A stretch of 64,000 bases of DNA from Halomonas zincidurans B6 (GCF_000731955.1 NZ_JNCK01000001.1:2108001-2172000), one strand, 5' to 3'; counted from the first letter of the stretch, positions 17,557 through 26,470 are shown. The notes: generated by a model not told the origin, from the sequence alone. Program-made: numbers and translations.

Positions 17557-18294
17557 ATGTCTAGACAACTCACCCAGGCACCGCGCTACCGCACCCTCGC
17601 CGACACCCTGGCGCGCGAGGTCCGCGCCAGCTACCGGCCCGGCGACCTGCTGCCCGCCGAGGCGGCGCTGGCCAAGCGCTTCGACGTCAATCGCCATACC
17701 GTGCGTCGGGCCCTGGACGAACTGGTCGCCGCAGGCATGGTCACCCGCCATCAGGGGCGCGGCACCCAGGTCGTCGATCGCCGGCTCGACTACGCCGTCA
17801 ATGCCGGCAGCAAGGTCACCCAGAACCTCGCCGAGCTGGGCCTCGCCACGCGAACCCTGTGCCTTGAGCAGGGTCTGCGCGTGCCTCCCGAGGCCATCGC
17901 CCAGCGCTTCGACCGCAACCCCGGCGAACCGCTGCTGTGCGTCGACACCCTGCGCCATGTCGACGATTCGCCCGTGCTGTTGCTGCGCCACTGGTTCGAC
18001 GACCGGCGCCTGCCGGATTGGACGCACCGCTACCGTGGCGGACCGACCCGGGCGCTGCTCAAGCAGCACTACGACCTGCGCCTGTATCGCCGCCGTGTGC
18101 GCATCGAGGCCGGCAGCGCCAACCGCGACGACACACGCCTGCTGCACTGCCCGCTCAACGCGCCGCTGCTTCAACTCACCAGCGACAACGTCGATGCCGA
18201 CGCCATGCTAGTGGAAATTTCGGTCGGTCGTGCGCGTGCCGACCGGCTCGCCTACCACATCGATTTCAACGACATCGACGAGGTCTCTCAATGA
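17557..18294 (+). CDS. phnF: Phosphonate operon regulator PhnF (GntR/HutC)
   Basis: A 245-residue regulator. The N-terminal winged helix contains YRTLADTLAREV, LLPAEAALAKRFDVNRHTVR and LDELVAAGMVTRHQGRGT, followed by a UTRA effector domain with LCVDTLRHVDDSPVLLLRHW and QLTSDNVDADAMLVEIS. The start MSRQLTQ is chosen because the DNA-binding domain begins there. The start codon region is itself the palindrome TGTCTAGACA, which suggests autorepression. It ends in an ATGA overlap with phnG. PhnF proteins repress phn genes. Confidence 0.92.
   Translation: MSRQLTQAPRYRTLADTLAREVRASYRPGDLLPAEAALAKRFDVNRHTVRRALDELVAAGMVTRHQGRGTQVVDRRLDYAVNAGSKVTQNLAELGLATRTLCLEQGLRVPPEAIAQRFDRNPGEPLLCVDTLRHVDDSPVLLLRHWFDDRRLPDWTHRYRGGPTRALLKQHYDLRLYRRRVRIEAGSANRDDTRLLHCPLNAPLLQLTSDNVDADAMLVEISVGRARADRLAYHIDFNDIDEVSQ
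17558..17567. promoter_or_regulatory. Candidate PhnF operator overlapping the phnF start codon
   Basis: TGTCTAGACA is a perfect 10-bp palindrome beginning at the second base of the phnF ATG and encoding codons 2-4. The same core is at 14702-14711 upstream of phnC. A protein bound here would block transcription passing through from phnE or initiating locally. Confidence 0.6.
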
Positions 18295-18722
18295 CTCGAT
18301 CCCAACGTCAGCGGGTTCTGGCGCTGACACCCTGCGAGCGTCTGGAGCCGCGCTGGAGCGCACTCGGCATCGACCGCCCGCATCGCCGCGTACGTGGTCC
18401 GGAAATCGGCATGGCCATGGTCCGCGGGCGCCTGGGCGCCACCGGCAATGCCTTCAACCTGGGGGAAATGACCCTGGCCCGCGCCAGCGTGACGCTGGAG
18501 GACGGCGCCGTGGGGCACGGCTGGGTAAGCGGTCGCGACCTGCAACATGCCGAGTTGATCGCGCTCATCGACGCCTGTTCGCAGCAGGAGGATCTCCGCG
18601 AGCGCATCGACAGCGAGCTGATCGCGCCGCTCATCGACGAGCTCGCCGCCCGCCACGCCGAGGCCTCGCGCACTGCCGCCGCCACCCGCGTGGATTTCTT
18701 CACCATGGCAAGAGGGGAATGA
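18291..18722 (+). CDS. phnG: C-P lyase complex subunit PhnG
   Basis: A 143-residue protein starting MTRSQRQRVLALTPCERL; E. coli PhnG is about 150 residues. Conserved stretches are VRGPEIGMAMVRGRLGATG, FNLGEMTLARASV and the end AATRVDFFTMARGE. PhnG joins PhnH, PhnI and PhnJ in the core C-P lyase complex and helps PhnI attach phosphonate to ATP-derived ribose. ATGA overlaps couple it to both phnF and phnH. Confidence 0.95.
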   Translation: MTRSQRQRVLALTPCERLEPRWSALGIDRPHRRVRGPEIGMAMVRGRLGATGNAFNLGEMTLARASVTLEDGAVGHGWVSGRDLQHAELIALIDACSQQEDLRERIDSELIAPLIDELAARHAEASRTAAATRVDFFTMARGE

Positions 18723-19336
18723 GCATGCTCTGGCCTGGCCTCACCGACCCCGTGCACGACAGCCAGCGGCTGTTCCGCCAGTGTCTCCAGGCGATGTCGG
18801 AACCCGGCACGCTGCACATTCTGGACGTTGCCGCCCCGCCCGAAGGGGTCCCGATCGGCGCCGCCCTGTGGGGCGTGCTGCTCACCCTGTGCGATCTAGA
18901 CACCCGGGTGTGGATCGCCCGCGAGCTCGACACGTCGGCGCTGCGCGACGCGCTGACGTTCCACACCGGCTGTCACCCGACCGACGACCCGGCCAGCGCC
19001 GATTTCGCCCTGGTCACGCCCACCGCCCTGGTCGAAGGCATCGCCTTCGCCACCGGCAGCGACGAGTATCCCGATCGCAGCACGACCCTGCTGGTGGCGC
19101 TCGACCATCTCGCCGACCACGGCCCGTGGCAGCTCAGCGGACCCGGCATCCCTGAACGACGCTGGCTCGATGTCGGCAACGCCGAGCCGCTGATGCGACG
19201 TCTCGCCGCCAACCGTGCCCGCTTCCCGCGTGGCCTCGATGCCCTGCTGGCCTGCGACGCCCGGCTGACGGCGATTCCGCGCAGCAGCCGGATCGAGAAA
19301 CACCTGGCGGAGGACCGCTCATGTATGTCGCAGTGA
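18719..19336 (+). CDS. phnH: C-P lyase complex subunit PhnH
   Basis: A 205-residue protein starting MSMLWPGLTDPVHDSQR in an ATGA overlap with phnG. Conserved elements are FRQCLQAMSEPGTLH, LLTLCDLDTRVWIA and the C-terminal FPRGLDALLACDARLTAIPR. PhnH is a PLP-like fold dimer without cofactor in the PhnGHIJ core. Its last 16 bases overlap the start of phnI, a longer overlap than elsewhere in the operon. Confidence 0.94.
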   Translation: MSMLWPGLTDPVHDSQRLFRQCLQAMSEPGTLHILDVAAPPEGVPIGAALWGVLLTLCDLDTRVWIARELDTSALRDALTFHTGCHPTDDPASADFALVTPTALVEGIAFATGSDEYPDRSTTLLVALDHLADHGPWQLSGPGIPERRWLDVGNAEPLMRRLAANRARFPRGLDALLACDARLTAIPRSSRIEKHLAEDRSCMSQ

Positions 19337-20418
19337 AAGGCGGCGAACAAGCGATCAATAACGCCCACCGCTTGCTCGCCGACCGCCGCCGTGGCGAGCG
19401 CGATCAGGCCGAACTGTCGGTGGCGCAGATCCAGAGCCAGCTGCGCCTGGCCGTCGACCGGGTGATGGCCGAGGCCTCGCTCTACGACCCCGAGCTCGCC
19501 GCCCTGGCGCTCAAGCAGGCCAGCGGCGACATGATCGAGGCCGTATTCCTGCTGCGCGCCTATCGCACCACCCTGCCGCGGCTGGCGGTCAGCGAGCCAC
19601 TCGACACCAGCGCGATGCGCGTCGAGCGCCGCATCAGCGCCACCTACAAGGACATCCCCGGCGGCCAGATCCTGGGGCCAACCTACGATTACACCCACCG
19701 CCTGCTGGATTTCATGCAGCTGGCCGACGGCGAGACGCCGGAACCGGCACGCGCTGACGTGGCGCTGGAGCGTTGCCCGCAGATTCTCGACCTGCTCAAT
19801 GCCGAGGGGCTGATCGAGCGCGATCACGATGACGGTGCCCAACCCGCCGACATCACCCGCGACCCGCCCGACTACCCGGTCGATCGTGCCACCCGCCTGC
19901 AGATGCTGGCGCGCGGCGACGAGGGCTACCTGCTGGCGCTGGGCTACTCCACCCAGCGCGGCTACGGGCGCAACCATCCCTTCGCCGGCGAGATCCGCCT
20001 CGGTCAGGTGGAGATCGAGATCTCCGTCCAGGAGCTCGGCGAGCGCGTCTGCATCGGCGAAATTCCGGTCAGCGAGTGCCAGATGATCAACCAGTTCGGT
20101 GGCTCGCGTGAGGCCGCGCCGCAGTTCACCCGCGGCTACGGGCTGGCCTTCGGCCACAACGAACGCAAAGCCATGGCCATGGCGCTGGTCGATCGCGCCC
20201 TGCGTGCCGAGGAACTCGGCGAACCCATCGGCAGCCCGGCCCAGCAGGCCGAGTTCGTGCTTGCCCACGCCGACAGCGTCGAGGCCTCGGGCTTCGTCTC
20301 GCACCTCAAGCTGCCGCACTACGTCGACTTTCAGTCCGAGCTCGACCTGCTGCGCCGGCTTCGCCGTGCCCATGCGGACGGCCAGCAAGCGGCATTCGAC
20401 GCGGAGGAGGGCCAATGA
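19321..20418 (+). CDS. phnI: C-P lyase complex subunit PhnI
   Basis: A 365-residue protein starting MYVAVKGGEQAINNAH, the usual PhnI beginning. It continues with RRISATYKDIPGGQILGPTYD and later GYSTQRGYGRNHPFAGEIR, plus EIPVSECQMINQFGGSR. PhnI is the nucleosidase/transferase that, with PhnGHL, makes ribose 1-phosphonate 5-triphosphate from ATP and phosphonate. It overlaps phnJ by 4 bp. Confidence 0.96.
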   Translation: MYVAVKGGEQAINNAHRLLADRRRGERDQAELSVAQIQSQLRLAVDRVMAEASLYDPELAALALKQASGDMIEAVFLLRAYRTTLPRLAVSEPLDTSAMRVERRISATYKDIPGGQILGPTYDYTHRLLDFMQLADGETPEPARADVALERCPQILDLLNAEGLIERDHDDGAQPADITRDPPDYPVDRATRLQMLARGDEGYLLALGYSTQRGYGRNHPFAGEIRLGQVEIEISVQELGERVCIGEIPVSECQMINQFGGSREAAPQFTRGYGLAFGHNERKAMAMALVDRALRAEELGEPIGSPAQQAEFVLAHADSVEASGFVSHLKLPHYVDFQSELDLLRRLRRAHADGQQAAFDAEEGQ

Positions 20419-21248
20419 ACGGATACAACTTCGCCTACCTGGACGAACAGACCAAACGCATGATTCGTCGCGCGCTGCTCAAGGCGGTGGCGACTCCCGG
20501 CTATCAGGTGCCCTTCGGCGGCCGCGAGATGCCCATGCCTTATGGCTGGGGCACCGGCGGCATTCAGCTCACCGCCAGCATCCTGGGCAGCGACGACGTG
20601 CTCAAGGTGATCGATCAGGGCGCCGACGACACCACCAACGCGGTCAGCATCCGCGCTTTCTTCGAGCGGGTCGCCGGGGTCGAGACCACCACCGCGACGG
20701 CGCAGGCCAGCGTCATCCAGACCCGTCACCGCATCCCCGAAGCGCCGCTCGCGCACGGCCAGATCCTGGTCTTCCAGGTGCCGGTCCCCGAGCCGCTGCG
20801 CTTCATCGAGCCCAGCGAGCAGGAGACCCGGCTCATGCACGCCCTGGAGGAGTATGGCGTGATGCACGTCAAGCTCTACGAGGACATCGCCCGCTACGGC
20901 CATATCGCCACCACCTATGCCTATCCGGTCAAGGTCGACGATCGCTACGTGACGGACCCCTCGCCGATCCCCAAGTTCGACAACCCCAAATTGCACATGA
21001 ACGAGGCCTTGATGCTGTTCGGTGCCGGTCGCGAGAAACGCCTCTACGCCATTCCGCCCTACACCCGGGTGGAAAGCCTCGACTTCGAGGATCACCCCTT
21101 CGAGATCCAGTCCTGGGATGCATGCTGTGCGCTGTGCGGCAGCGGGACCAGCTACCTCGACGAGGTCATCACCGACGATGCCGGCAGCCGTATGTTCGTC
21201 TGCTCCGACACCGATTACTGCCTGACACGCCGCGGGGAGGTGGCATGA
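20415..21248 (+). CDS. phnJ: Carbon-phosphorus lyase PhnJ (radical SAM)
   Basis: A 277-residue enzyme, full length. The cluster-binding and catalytic cysteines appear as C228, C231, C253 and C259; the spacing 3-22-6 matches the E. coli PhnJ cysteines. FDNPKLHMNEALMLFGAGRE and SFDFE-like SLDFEDHPFEIQSWD precede them. PhnJ uses a 4Fe-4S cluster and SAM to cut the C-P bond of ribose 1-phosphonate 5-phosphate, releasing the alkane and a cyclic phosphate. All key residues are present, so it should be active. Confidence 0.97.
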   Translation: MNGYNFAYLDEQTKRMIRRALLKAVATPGYQVPFGGREMPMPYGWGTGGIQLTASILGSDDVLKVIDQGADDTTNAVSIRAFFERVAGVETTTATAQASVIQTRHRIPEAPLAHGQILVFQVPVPEPLRFIEPSEQETRLMHALEEYGVMHVKLYEDIARYGHIATTYAYPVKVDDRYVTDPSPIPKFDNPKLHMNEALMLFGAGREKRLYAIPPYTRVESLDFEDHPFEIQSWDACCALCGSGTSYLDEVITDDAGSRMFVCSDTDYCLTRRGEVA

Positions 21249-22051
21249 ATCGTTGCGTTCTTCCCAGACCCGACCTGGAGCGTCCCGCCCTGCTCGACGT
21301 GCACGACGTCAGCCGCCTCTATGGCCCCGAAAAGGGCTGCCAGGCGATCGATTTCCGACTGCATGCCGGCGAGGTGCTGGGCATCGTCGGCGAGTCCGGC
21401 TCCGGCAAGTCGACGCTGCTGCGCGTGCTGGCCGGACTGGAGGCCCCCGATACTGGCCGGGTGGCCTACCGCGCCGCAACCGACGACACGCTCGATCTCT
21501 ACGCGATCAGCGAGGCACGCCGCCGCGCGTTGCTGCGCCTGGAATGGGGGCTGGTCCACCAGAACCCGCGCGACGGCCTGCGCATGGGCGTGTCCGCCGG
21601 CGCCAATATCGGCGAGCGCCTGATGGCATTGGGCCAGCGCCATTACGGTGAGCTACGTGCCGCCGGCCAGGACTGGATGAGCCAGGTCGAACTCGACCCG
21701 GGGCGTATCGACGACGCGCCGCGAGCCTTCTCCGGCGGCATGCAGCAGCGCCTGCAGATCGCTCGCACCCTGGTCACCCGGCCACGCCTGGTGTTCATGG
21801 ACGAGCCCACCGGCGGGCTCGACGTCTCCGTGCAGGCGCGCCTGCTCGACATGATCCGTACCCTGGTGCGCCAGCTCGGCCTGTCGGTAGTGCTGGTCAC
21901 CCACGATCTCGCCGTGGCACGCCTGCTCTCGCATCGCTTGCTGGTGATGCGTCGTAGCCGGGTGGTCGAAGCCGGCCTGACCGATCAGATTCTCGACGAC
22001 CCGCAGCATGCCTACACGCAGTTGTTGGTGTCGTCGGTGCTCACCCCTTGA
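21245..22051 (+). CDS. phnK: C-P lyase ABC-type ATPase PhnK
   Basis: A 268-residue ABC protein starting MNRCVLPRPDLERPALL in an ATGA overlap with phnJ. Walker A is GESGSGKST, the signature is FSGGMQQRLQIARTL and Walker B is RLVFMDEPTGGLDVS. PhnK binds the PhnGHIJ core and uses ATP to open it; it is not a transport ATPase. The middle RLEWGLVHQNPRDGLRM is characteristic of the PhnK branch. Confidence 0.95.
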   Translation: MNRCVLPRPDLERPALLDVHDVSRLYGPEKGCQAIDFRLHAGEVLGIVGESGSGKSTLLRVLAGLEAPDTGRVAYRAATDDTLDLYAISEARRRALLRLEWGLVHQNPRDGLRMGVSAGANIGERLMALGQRHYGELRAAGQDWMSQVELDPGRIDDAPRAFSGGMQQRLQIARTLVTRPRLVFMDEPTGGLDVSVQARLLDMIRTLVRQLGLSVVLVTHDLAVARLLSHRLLVMRRSRVVEAGLTDQILDDPQHAYTQLLVSSVLTP

Positions 22052-22062
22052 GGAGCCCGATC

Positions 22063-22785
22063 ATGAATCCCCTGCTCACTGTCGAGAACCTGCACAAGGA
22101 CTTCGTGCTGCACGGCCAGGGCGGCACCGCCCTGGAAGTCATGAGTGATCTGTCGCTCGAACTGCATGCCGGCGAATGCCTGGTGCTGGCCGGGCGCAGC
22201 GGCATCGGCAAGAGCACGTTGCTCAAGATGCTCTACGGCAACTACCTGGCCCGGCACGGCCGTATCCGTGTGCATTTCAGCGATGGTCCGCTGGAGCTGA
22301 CCGAACTACCCGCCCACGCCTGGCACCCGCTGCGCCGTGACGTGATCGGCTACGTCAGCCAGTTTCTGCGCGTGGTGCCACGGGTCTCGGCCTGCGAGGT
22401 GGTGATGGAGCCGCTGCTGGCGCGTGGCGCCGATGCGCAGGAGGCACGCCTCAAGGCCGAGACGCTGTTGGCCCGCCTCAACCTGCCGGAACGGCTGTGG
22501 CAGCTACCGCCCGGCACCTTCTCCGGTGGCGAGCAGCAGCGCGTCAACATCGCCCGTGGCTTCATCGGCGAGCATCCCCTGCTGTTGCTCGACGAGCCCA
22601 CCGCCTCGCTCGATGCCGCCAACCGCGCCGAAGTGGTCGGATTGGTCCACGCAGCCAAGGCACGCGGCACCGCCATGCTCGGCATCTTTCACGACCAGGA
22701 CGTGCGCAGCCAGGTGGCGGATCGCCTGTTGTTACTCGACGACCACCTGACGGCCAGAACCACGCCCCCGGGACAGCACTCATGA
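22063..22785 (+). CDS. phnL: C-P lyase ABC-type ATPase PhnL
   Basis: A 240-residue ABC protein starting MNPLLTVENLHKDFVLHGQG nine bases after GAGGAG; an in-frame TTG 15 bases upstream is less likely. Walker A is GRSGIGKST, the signature FSGGEQQRVNIARGF and Walker B LLLLDEPTASLD. YVSQFLRVVPRVSACEVV is typical for PhnL. With PhnK it completes the C-P lyase assembly. It has an ATGA overlap with phnM. Confidence 0.95.
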   Translation: MNPLLTVENLHKDFVLHGQGGTALEVMSDLSLELHAGECLVLAGRSGIGKSTLLKMLYGNYLARHGRIRVHFSDGPLELTELPAHAWHPLRRDVIGYVSQFLRVVPRVSACEVVMEPLLARGADAQEARLKAETLLARLNLPERLWQLPPGTFSGGEQQRVNIARGFIGEHPLLLLDEPTASLDAANRAEVVGLVHAAKARGTAMLGIFHDQDVRSQVADRLLLLDDHLTARTTPPGQHS

Positions 22786-23924
22786 GCGAACAGATCCTTA
22801 CCCATGCGCGACTGGTACTCGACGACGAAGTCGTCTCGGGCAGCCTGGTGATTCGCGACGGCATGATCGCCGACATCGATACCGCCCCCAGCCAGCGTCC
22901 GGCGGTGATCGACTGCGATGGCGACTACCTGCTGCCGGGACTGGTCGAGCTGCATACCGACAACATGGAAAAGTATTTCCAGCCCCGCCCCAAGGTCGCC
23001 TGGCCGAGCCGTCAGGCGGCACTCGCCCACGACGCGCAGATGGCGGCCAGCGGCATCACCACGGTGTTTGATGCCGTGTCGATCGGCGACGTCAACAAGG
23101 ACAGCATGCGCCACCTGGCGCTGCATGAAATGTGCACCGCCATCGGCGACATCGTCGCCGATGGGCTGGCCCGGGTCGACCATCGCCTGCACCTGCGTTG
23201 CGAGGTCAGCCAGCCCGAGACATTGCAGCGCTTCCAGGCGCTGGCCGACCTGCCGCTGCTCGGCCTGGTGTCACTGATGGATCATGCCCCGGGCCAGCGC
23301 CAGTTCGCCTCGTTCGACGCCTACCGCACTTACTACCAGGGCAAATACGGCCTCGACGACGCCGAACTCGAAGCGTTCGTCGCGGAACAGCTCGCCAACA
23401 GCGGCCGTTACAGTGCCGAGCACCGCCAGACCATCGCCGCCGAATGTCACAAGCGAGGCCTGGCGCTGGCCAGTCACGACGACGCGACCCTGGAGCACGT
23501 CGCCGAGAGCCATGAGTACGGCACCCGTGTCGCCGAGTTTCCGACCACCCACGCAGCCGCCGAGGCCTCGCATCGCGCCGGCATGGCGGTGATGATGGGT
23601 GCGCCCAACGTGGTCCGCGGCGGGTCGCACTCCGGCAACATCGCGGCGGCGACGTTGGTCGAGCGCGGCGTGCTCGACATCCTGTCCTCCGATTATTATC
23701 CGGCAGCCCTGCTCGATGCCGTGTTCAGGGTCGCCGACATGCCAGGCGGCTACTCGCTACCCCGCGCCGTGGCCACCGCCTCGCGCCGTCCGGCCGAGGC
23801 CGTGGGGCTCACCGACCGGGGGCGTCTCGCCTCGGGGCTGCGTGCCGACCTGTTGCGCGTGCGCCTGATCGACGGCCACCCGATGCTGCAACGGGCATGG
23901 TCCTGCGGACGGCAGGTGCATTGA
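22782..23924 (+). CDS. phnM: RPnTP hydrolase PhnM
   Basis: A 380-residue amidohydrolase (E. coli PhnM is 378). The metal-binding region is LVELHTDNMEKYFQPRPKV, a variant of the usual HxH in which the second His is Asp-Asn, typical of PhnM. SHDDATLEHV and the APNVVRGGSHSGN segment follow, with LSSDYYPAALLDAVF near the end. It converts ribose 1-phosphonate 5-triphosphate to the 5-monophosphate before cleavage by PhnJ. Confidence 0.95.
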   Translation: MSEQILTHARLVLDDEVVSGSLVIRDGMIADIDTAPSQRPAVIDCDGDYLLPGLVELHTDNMEKYFQPRPKVAWPSRQAALAHDAQMAASGITTVFDAVSIGDVNKDSMRHLALHEMCTAIGDIVADGLARVDHRLHLRCEVSQPETLQRFQALADLPLLGLVSLMDHAPGQRQFASFDAYRTYYQGKYGLDDAELEAFVAEQLANSGRYSAEHRQTIAAECHKRGLALASHDDATLEHVAESHEYGTRVAEFPTTHAAAEASHRAGMAVMMGAPNVVRGGSHSGNIAAATLVERGVLDILSSDYYPAALLDAVFRVADMPGGYSLPRAVATASRRPAEAVGLTDRGRLASGLRADLLRVRLIDGHPMLQRAWSCGRQVH

Positions 23925-24541
23925 TGAGTCGCACGGATCCAGGTTCTGAAGTGAGCACGGAATCAAGTGCCGAAACACGCACGGAACCGGGTGCGAAAAA
24001 AGCCCGACTCGTTTACCTGATGGGCGCCAGCGGGGTCGGCAAGGACACCTTGCTCGGCGAAGTGCGCCGGCACCGCCCCGAATGGCTGGTGGCCCATCGC
24101 TATATCACGCGCCCCAGCGGCACGAGCGAGAACTGCGTGAGTCTGTCGGCGGAAGAATTCGAACGACGGCGGCGCCTGGGCCTGTTCTGCCTCGACTGGC
24201 ACGCGCATGGTCTCGACTATGGCCTGGGCATCGAGATCCCGGCCTGGCTGGAGCGCGACCAGGTGGTGATCGTCAACGGCAGTCGCCGCGCTCTGGCCAC
24301 GGCACGCGAGTGCTTCGGCGAGCGGTTGCTGCCGGTGCTGGTGACCGCGCAACCCTCGGTGCTGCGGGAGCGCCTGATCCAGCGCGGCAGAGAGACACGG
24401 GACGAGATCCAGGCGCGCCTGTGCCGTCACCAGCAACTGGCAGCGACCCTCGACGACGTCGACCGCATCGACAACAGCCATGAACTGCGGCACACCGTTG
24501 CAGCGTTGCAGGCCTTGCTCGTGACGGAGTGCCCGGCATGA
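23924..24541 (+). CDS. phnN: Ribose 1,5-bisphosphokinase PhnN
   Basis: A 205-residue kinase with a P-loop GASGVGKDTLLGEVR about residue 34 and the guanylate-kinase-like segment VAHRYITRPSG. FCLDWHAHGLDYGLG matches PhnN. The first 25 residues are polar and poorly conserved; the ATG at 23924 overlaps the phnM stop by one base. PhnN makes PRPP from ribose 1,5-bisphosphate, the product of PhnP. Confidence 0.92.
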   Translation: MSRTDPGSEVSTESSAETRTEPGAKKARLVYLMGASGVGKDTLLGEVRRHRPEWLVAHRYITRPSGTSENCVSLSAEEFERRRRLGLFCLDWHAHGLDYGLGIEIPAWLERDQVVIVNGSRRALATARECFGERLLPVLVTAQPSVLRERLIQRGRETRDEIQARLCRHQQLAATLDDVDRIDNSHELRHTVAALQALLVTECPA

Positions 24542-25293
24542 GGCTGCGCTTCGTGGGCACCGGGGACAGCGCACAGGTACCGCGATTCGGTTGTGATTGC
24601 CCGGCCTGCCAGCGGGCCCGTGTGTTGAGCGGCCACCGGCGCGGCCCGTGCTGCGCCGAAATCCGTGTCGACGGGGCGCGCATTGTGCTGGATGCCGGAC
24701 GCATGGATCTTGCCGAGAGTTGCGAGCGTGAGCGTCCCGCAGCCGTTCTGTTGACGCACTATCATGCCGATCACGTGCAGGGGCTGTTCCACCTGCGCTG
24801 GGGCACGGGCGAACCGATTCCGATCTATGGCCCCAAGGATGCCCAGGGTTGTGCCGATCTGCACAAGAATCCGGGAATCCTGGCCTTCCGACCCCGACTG
24901 AAGCCTTTTCGGTCACTGTCGCTCAATGGCCTTGAAGTCACTCCCGTGCCCCTCAATCACAGCAAACCCACCCTGGGCTACTGCATCGCCGGGCTCGGTA
25001 CGAAGCTGGCCTACCTGACCGATACGCTCGGCCTGCCCGGCGGTACCGAGCGCTTTCTGCGTCTGTGGCAACCGGATGCAGTGATTCTCGATGCCACCCA
25101 CCCTGCCGGTCATCATGCGCCGCGCAATCACAACAGCCTCGACATGGCCCTGGCCATTATCGACCGCCTGGCGCCCGCCCGGGCCTGGCTGACCCACCTC
25201 AGCCACGAATTCGACGCCCAGGCCATGCATGAGCCACTGCGCTTACCGCCTAACGTGTCATTGGCGGAGGATGGCCTGGAAATCGAGTTTTGA
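24538..25293 (+). CDS. phnP: Cyclic ribose phosphate phosphodiesterase PhnP
   Basis: A 251-residue metallo-beta-lactamase-fold enzyme (E. coli PhnP is 252). The metal motif is THYHADH (H74, H76, D78, H79); the extra zinc site is the CDCPAC pattern at residues 19-24. PVPLNHSKPTLGYCI and LSHEFDAQAM complete the metal ligands. PhnP opens the 1,2-cyclic phosphate produced by PhnJ. ATGA overlap with phnN. It is the last intact phn gene here. Confidence 0.95.
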   Translation: MRLRFVGTGDSAQVPRFGCDCPACQRARVLSGHRRGPCCAEIRVDGARIVLDAGRMDLAESCERERPAAVLLTHYHADHVQGLFHLRWGTGEPIPIYGPKDAQGCADLHKNPGILAFRPRLKPFRSLSLNGLEVTPVPLNHSKPTLGYCIAGLGTKLAYLTDTLGLPGGTERFLRLWQPDAVILDATHPAGHHAPRNHNSLDMALAIIDRLAPARAWLTHLSHEFDAQAMHEPLRLPPNVSLAEDGLEIEF

Positions 25294-25322
25294 CTCTCCG
25301 GCTTCGAACGCGAGGAAACGAC

Positions 25323-25545
25323 GTGACGACTCAGCCCGCTTCAAATGCGCCTTCGCCAGCCCCGGCGGTCGCCTCGACGGCCCGCCTGCATGCCAGTTGG
25401 GCGCCTGGACGGAAATCGGCGATCGCTTGTGCTCAACCATGTCGAGGTTGGCGATTACAGCTACACCGAGCGTGACGGCGACCTGATGTATGCGCGTATC
25501 GGCAAGTTCACCTCGATTGCCGCCAGCGTCAGAATCAACGCCAGG
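25323..25545 (+). pseudogene. Phosphonate-associated hexapeptide acetyltransferase remnant
   Basis: After GAGGAAACGAC a GTG at 25323 opens a frame ending ASTARLHA. The recognisable protein then jumps frame to QLGAWTEIGD (25394 on) and again to VLNHVEVGDYSYTERDGDLM (25429 on), followed by YARIGKFTSIAASVRINA. These are left-handed-beta-helix acetyltransferase repeats, as found at the end of many phn operons. Two frameshifts and a 3' cut at the border with the RES gene make it non-functional. It marks the end of the operon and the start of the accessory region. Confidence 0.75.
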
Positions 25546-26064
25546 AAGTCTGGTCAACCCGCAGACGGCCGTCTGGATCGTAGACTTCCAGACTATCCTG
25601 GTTGCCCAGAGCGTCGGTGTAGATCGCGAGATTCGTACCGCCCGGGTTGGCAATCGATGGGAATAGAATTCCACTGGCGCCAGCTTCCAGAGCCAGGTCG
25701 CCGAGTAACCAGCTGGGAGGCTCGATGTGCTCGTTAAACCACAGTCTGCGCCAGTCACAGCCTATTTCCTGCCACGGCGCGTCCCAGTCGGCCGAGCACC
25801 CGTGGCTGAAATCCACTACGCTGGCCAACTGTACTGTGTAGCTAACAACAATTATCCCCGGAGACATAAGGGTTGAGAGCTGACGGTACTCCGCGAGCGC
25901 GGTCAACTCTTCAAGAGCAAGGGAAGGACGAAAACGCCGATACGGTTGAGACACCCGCCATGCTGGGCTGCGCCAGCACCGCTAGTCGGCGCGATCGACC
26001 AGCGTGCGACATCACTCGGTAGGCCGGCCGAGCTGTCAGTCCGGTGAGGATCATCCAGCCGCAC
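25535..26064 (-). pseudogene. RES-domain toxin gene with a frameshift
   Basis: From a GTG at 26064, overlapping the antitoxin stop, the frame reads RWSIAPTSGAGAAQHGG and then LNRIGVFVL. Near 25925-25935 homology moves frame to LALEELTALAEYRQLSTLM and continues to YDPDGRLRVDQTSWR. The second part carries VDFSHG, WLLGDLALEAGASGILFPS and ANPGGTNLAIY, typical RES-domain (NAD+ phosphorylase toxin) segments. A single lost base, for instance a T in CTTTCC, explains the shift. As written only a GTG-started C-terminal 139-residue piece is open. A sequencing error is possible. Confidence 0.8.
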
Positions 26065-26470
26065 CTGCCATTAGCGATTGGACGTAACGTAACAAATCCT
26101 CCGCACGCCCCTCACTAACCAACTGCTCTGGTGTCTTGAAGTCGAACGCGCCAACCGGCTCATTACGGAACCAGAACGCGGCATCCTGAAATCTGCCATT
26201 AATGTCAGCTGCGGCGCCCATGACTCGTACCGCATCCCGGAGGTAGGCCTGTAACTTCTCGGACCCTTGGGCGCGGTTCACGGTCACACGATGCACATGT
26301 GCCCGAGCCGCCAGCGTCTGTATATCCATACCCAAGGCGCGGCAGAACATCCTGGGGCTGATGATGGGGCTCTTGTCTTGCCGAGCCCGAGCTTTCAGGT
26401 CAGCGAGGAACTGATCGAAGGTATCGGGAGCATCATAATCGGCCGGCTCGCTGATAGCTTCAGCACTCAT
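26051..26470 (-). CDS. Xre/MbcA/ParS-type antitoxin (DUF2384 C-terminus)
   Basis: A 139-residue protein starting MSAEAISEPADYDAP seven bases after AGGGAG. A helical N-terminal Xre-like part (RMFCRALGMDIQTLAARAHV) is followed by a DUF2384-type C-terminus, QDAAFWFRNEPVGAFDFKTPEQLVSEGRAEDLLRYV, which plugs the RES toxin active site in known pairs. It precedes the RES gene by overlap, the normal order for xre-res toxin-antitoxin operons. It probably represses its own promoter. Confidence 0.85.
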   Translation of the reverse strand: MSAEAISEPADYDAPDTFDQFLADLKARARQDKSPIISPRMFCRALGMDIQTLAARAHVHRVTVNRAQGSEKLQAYLRDAVRVMGAAADINGRFQDAAFWFRNEPVGAFDFKTPEQLVSEGRAEDLLRYVQSLMAGAAG

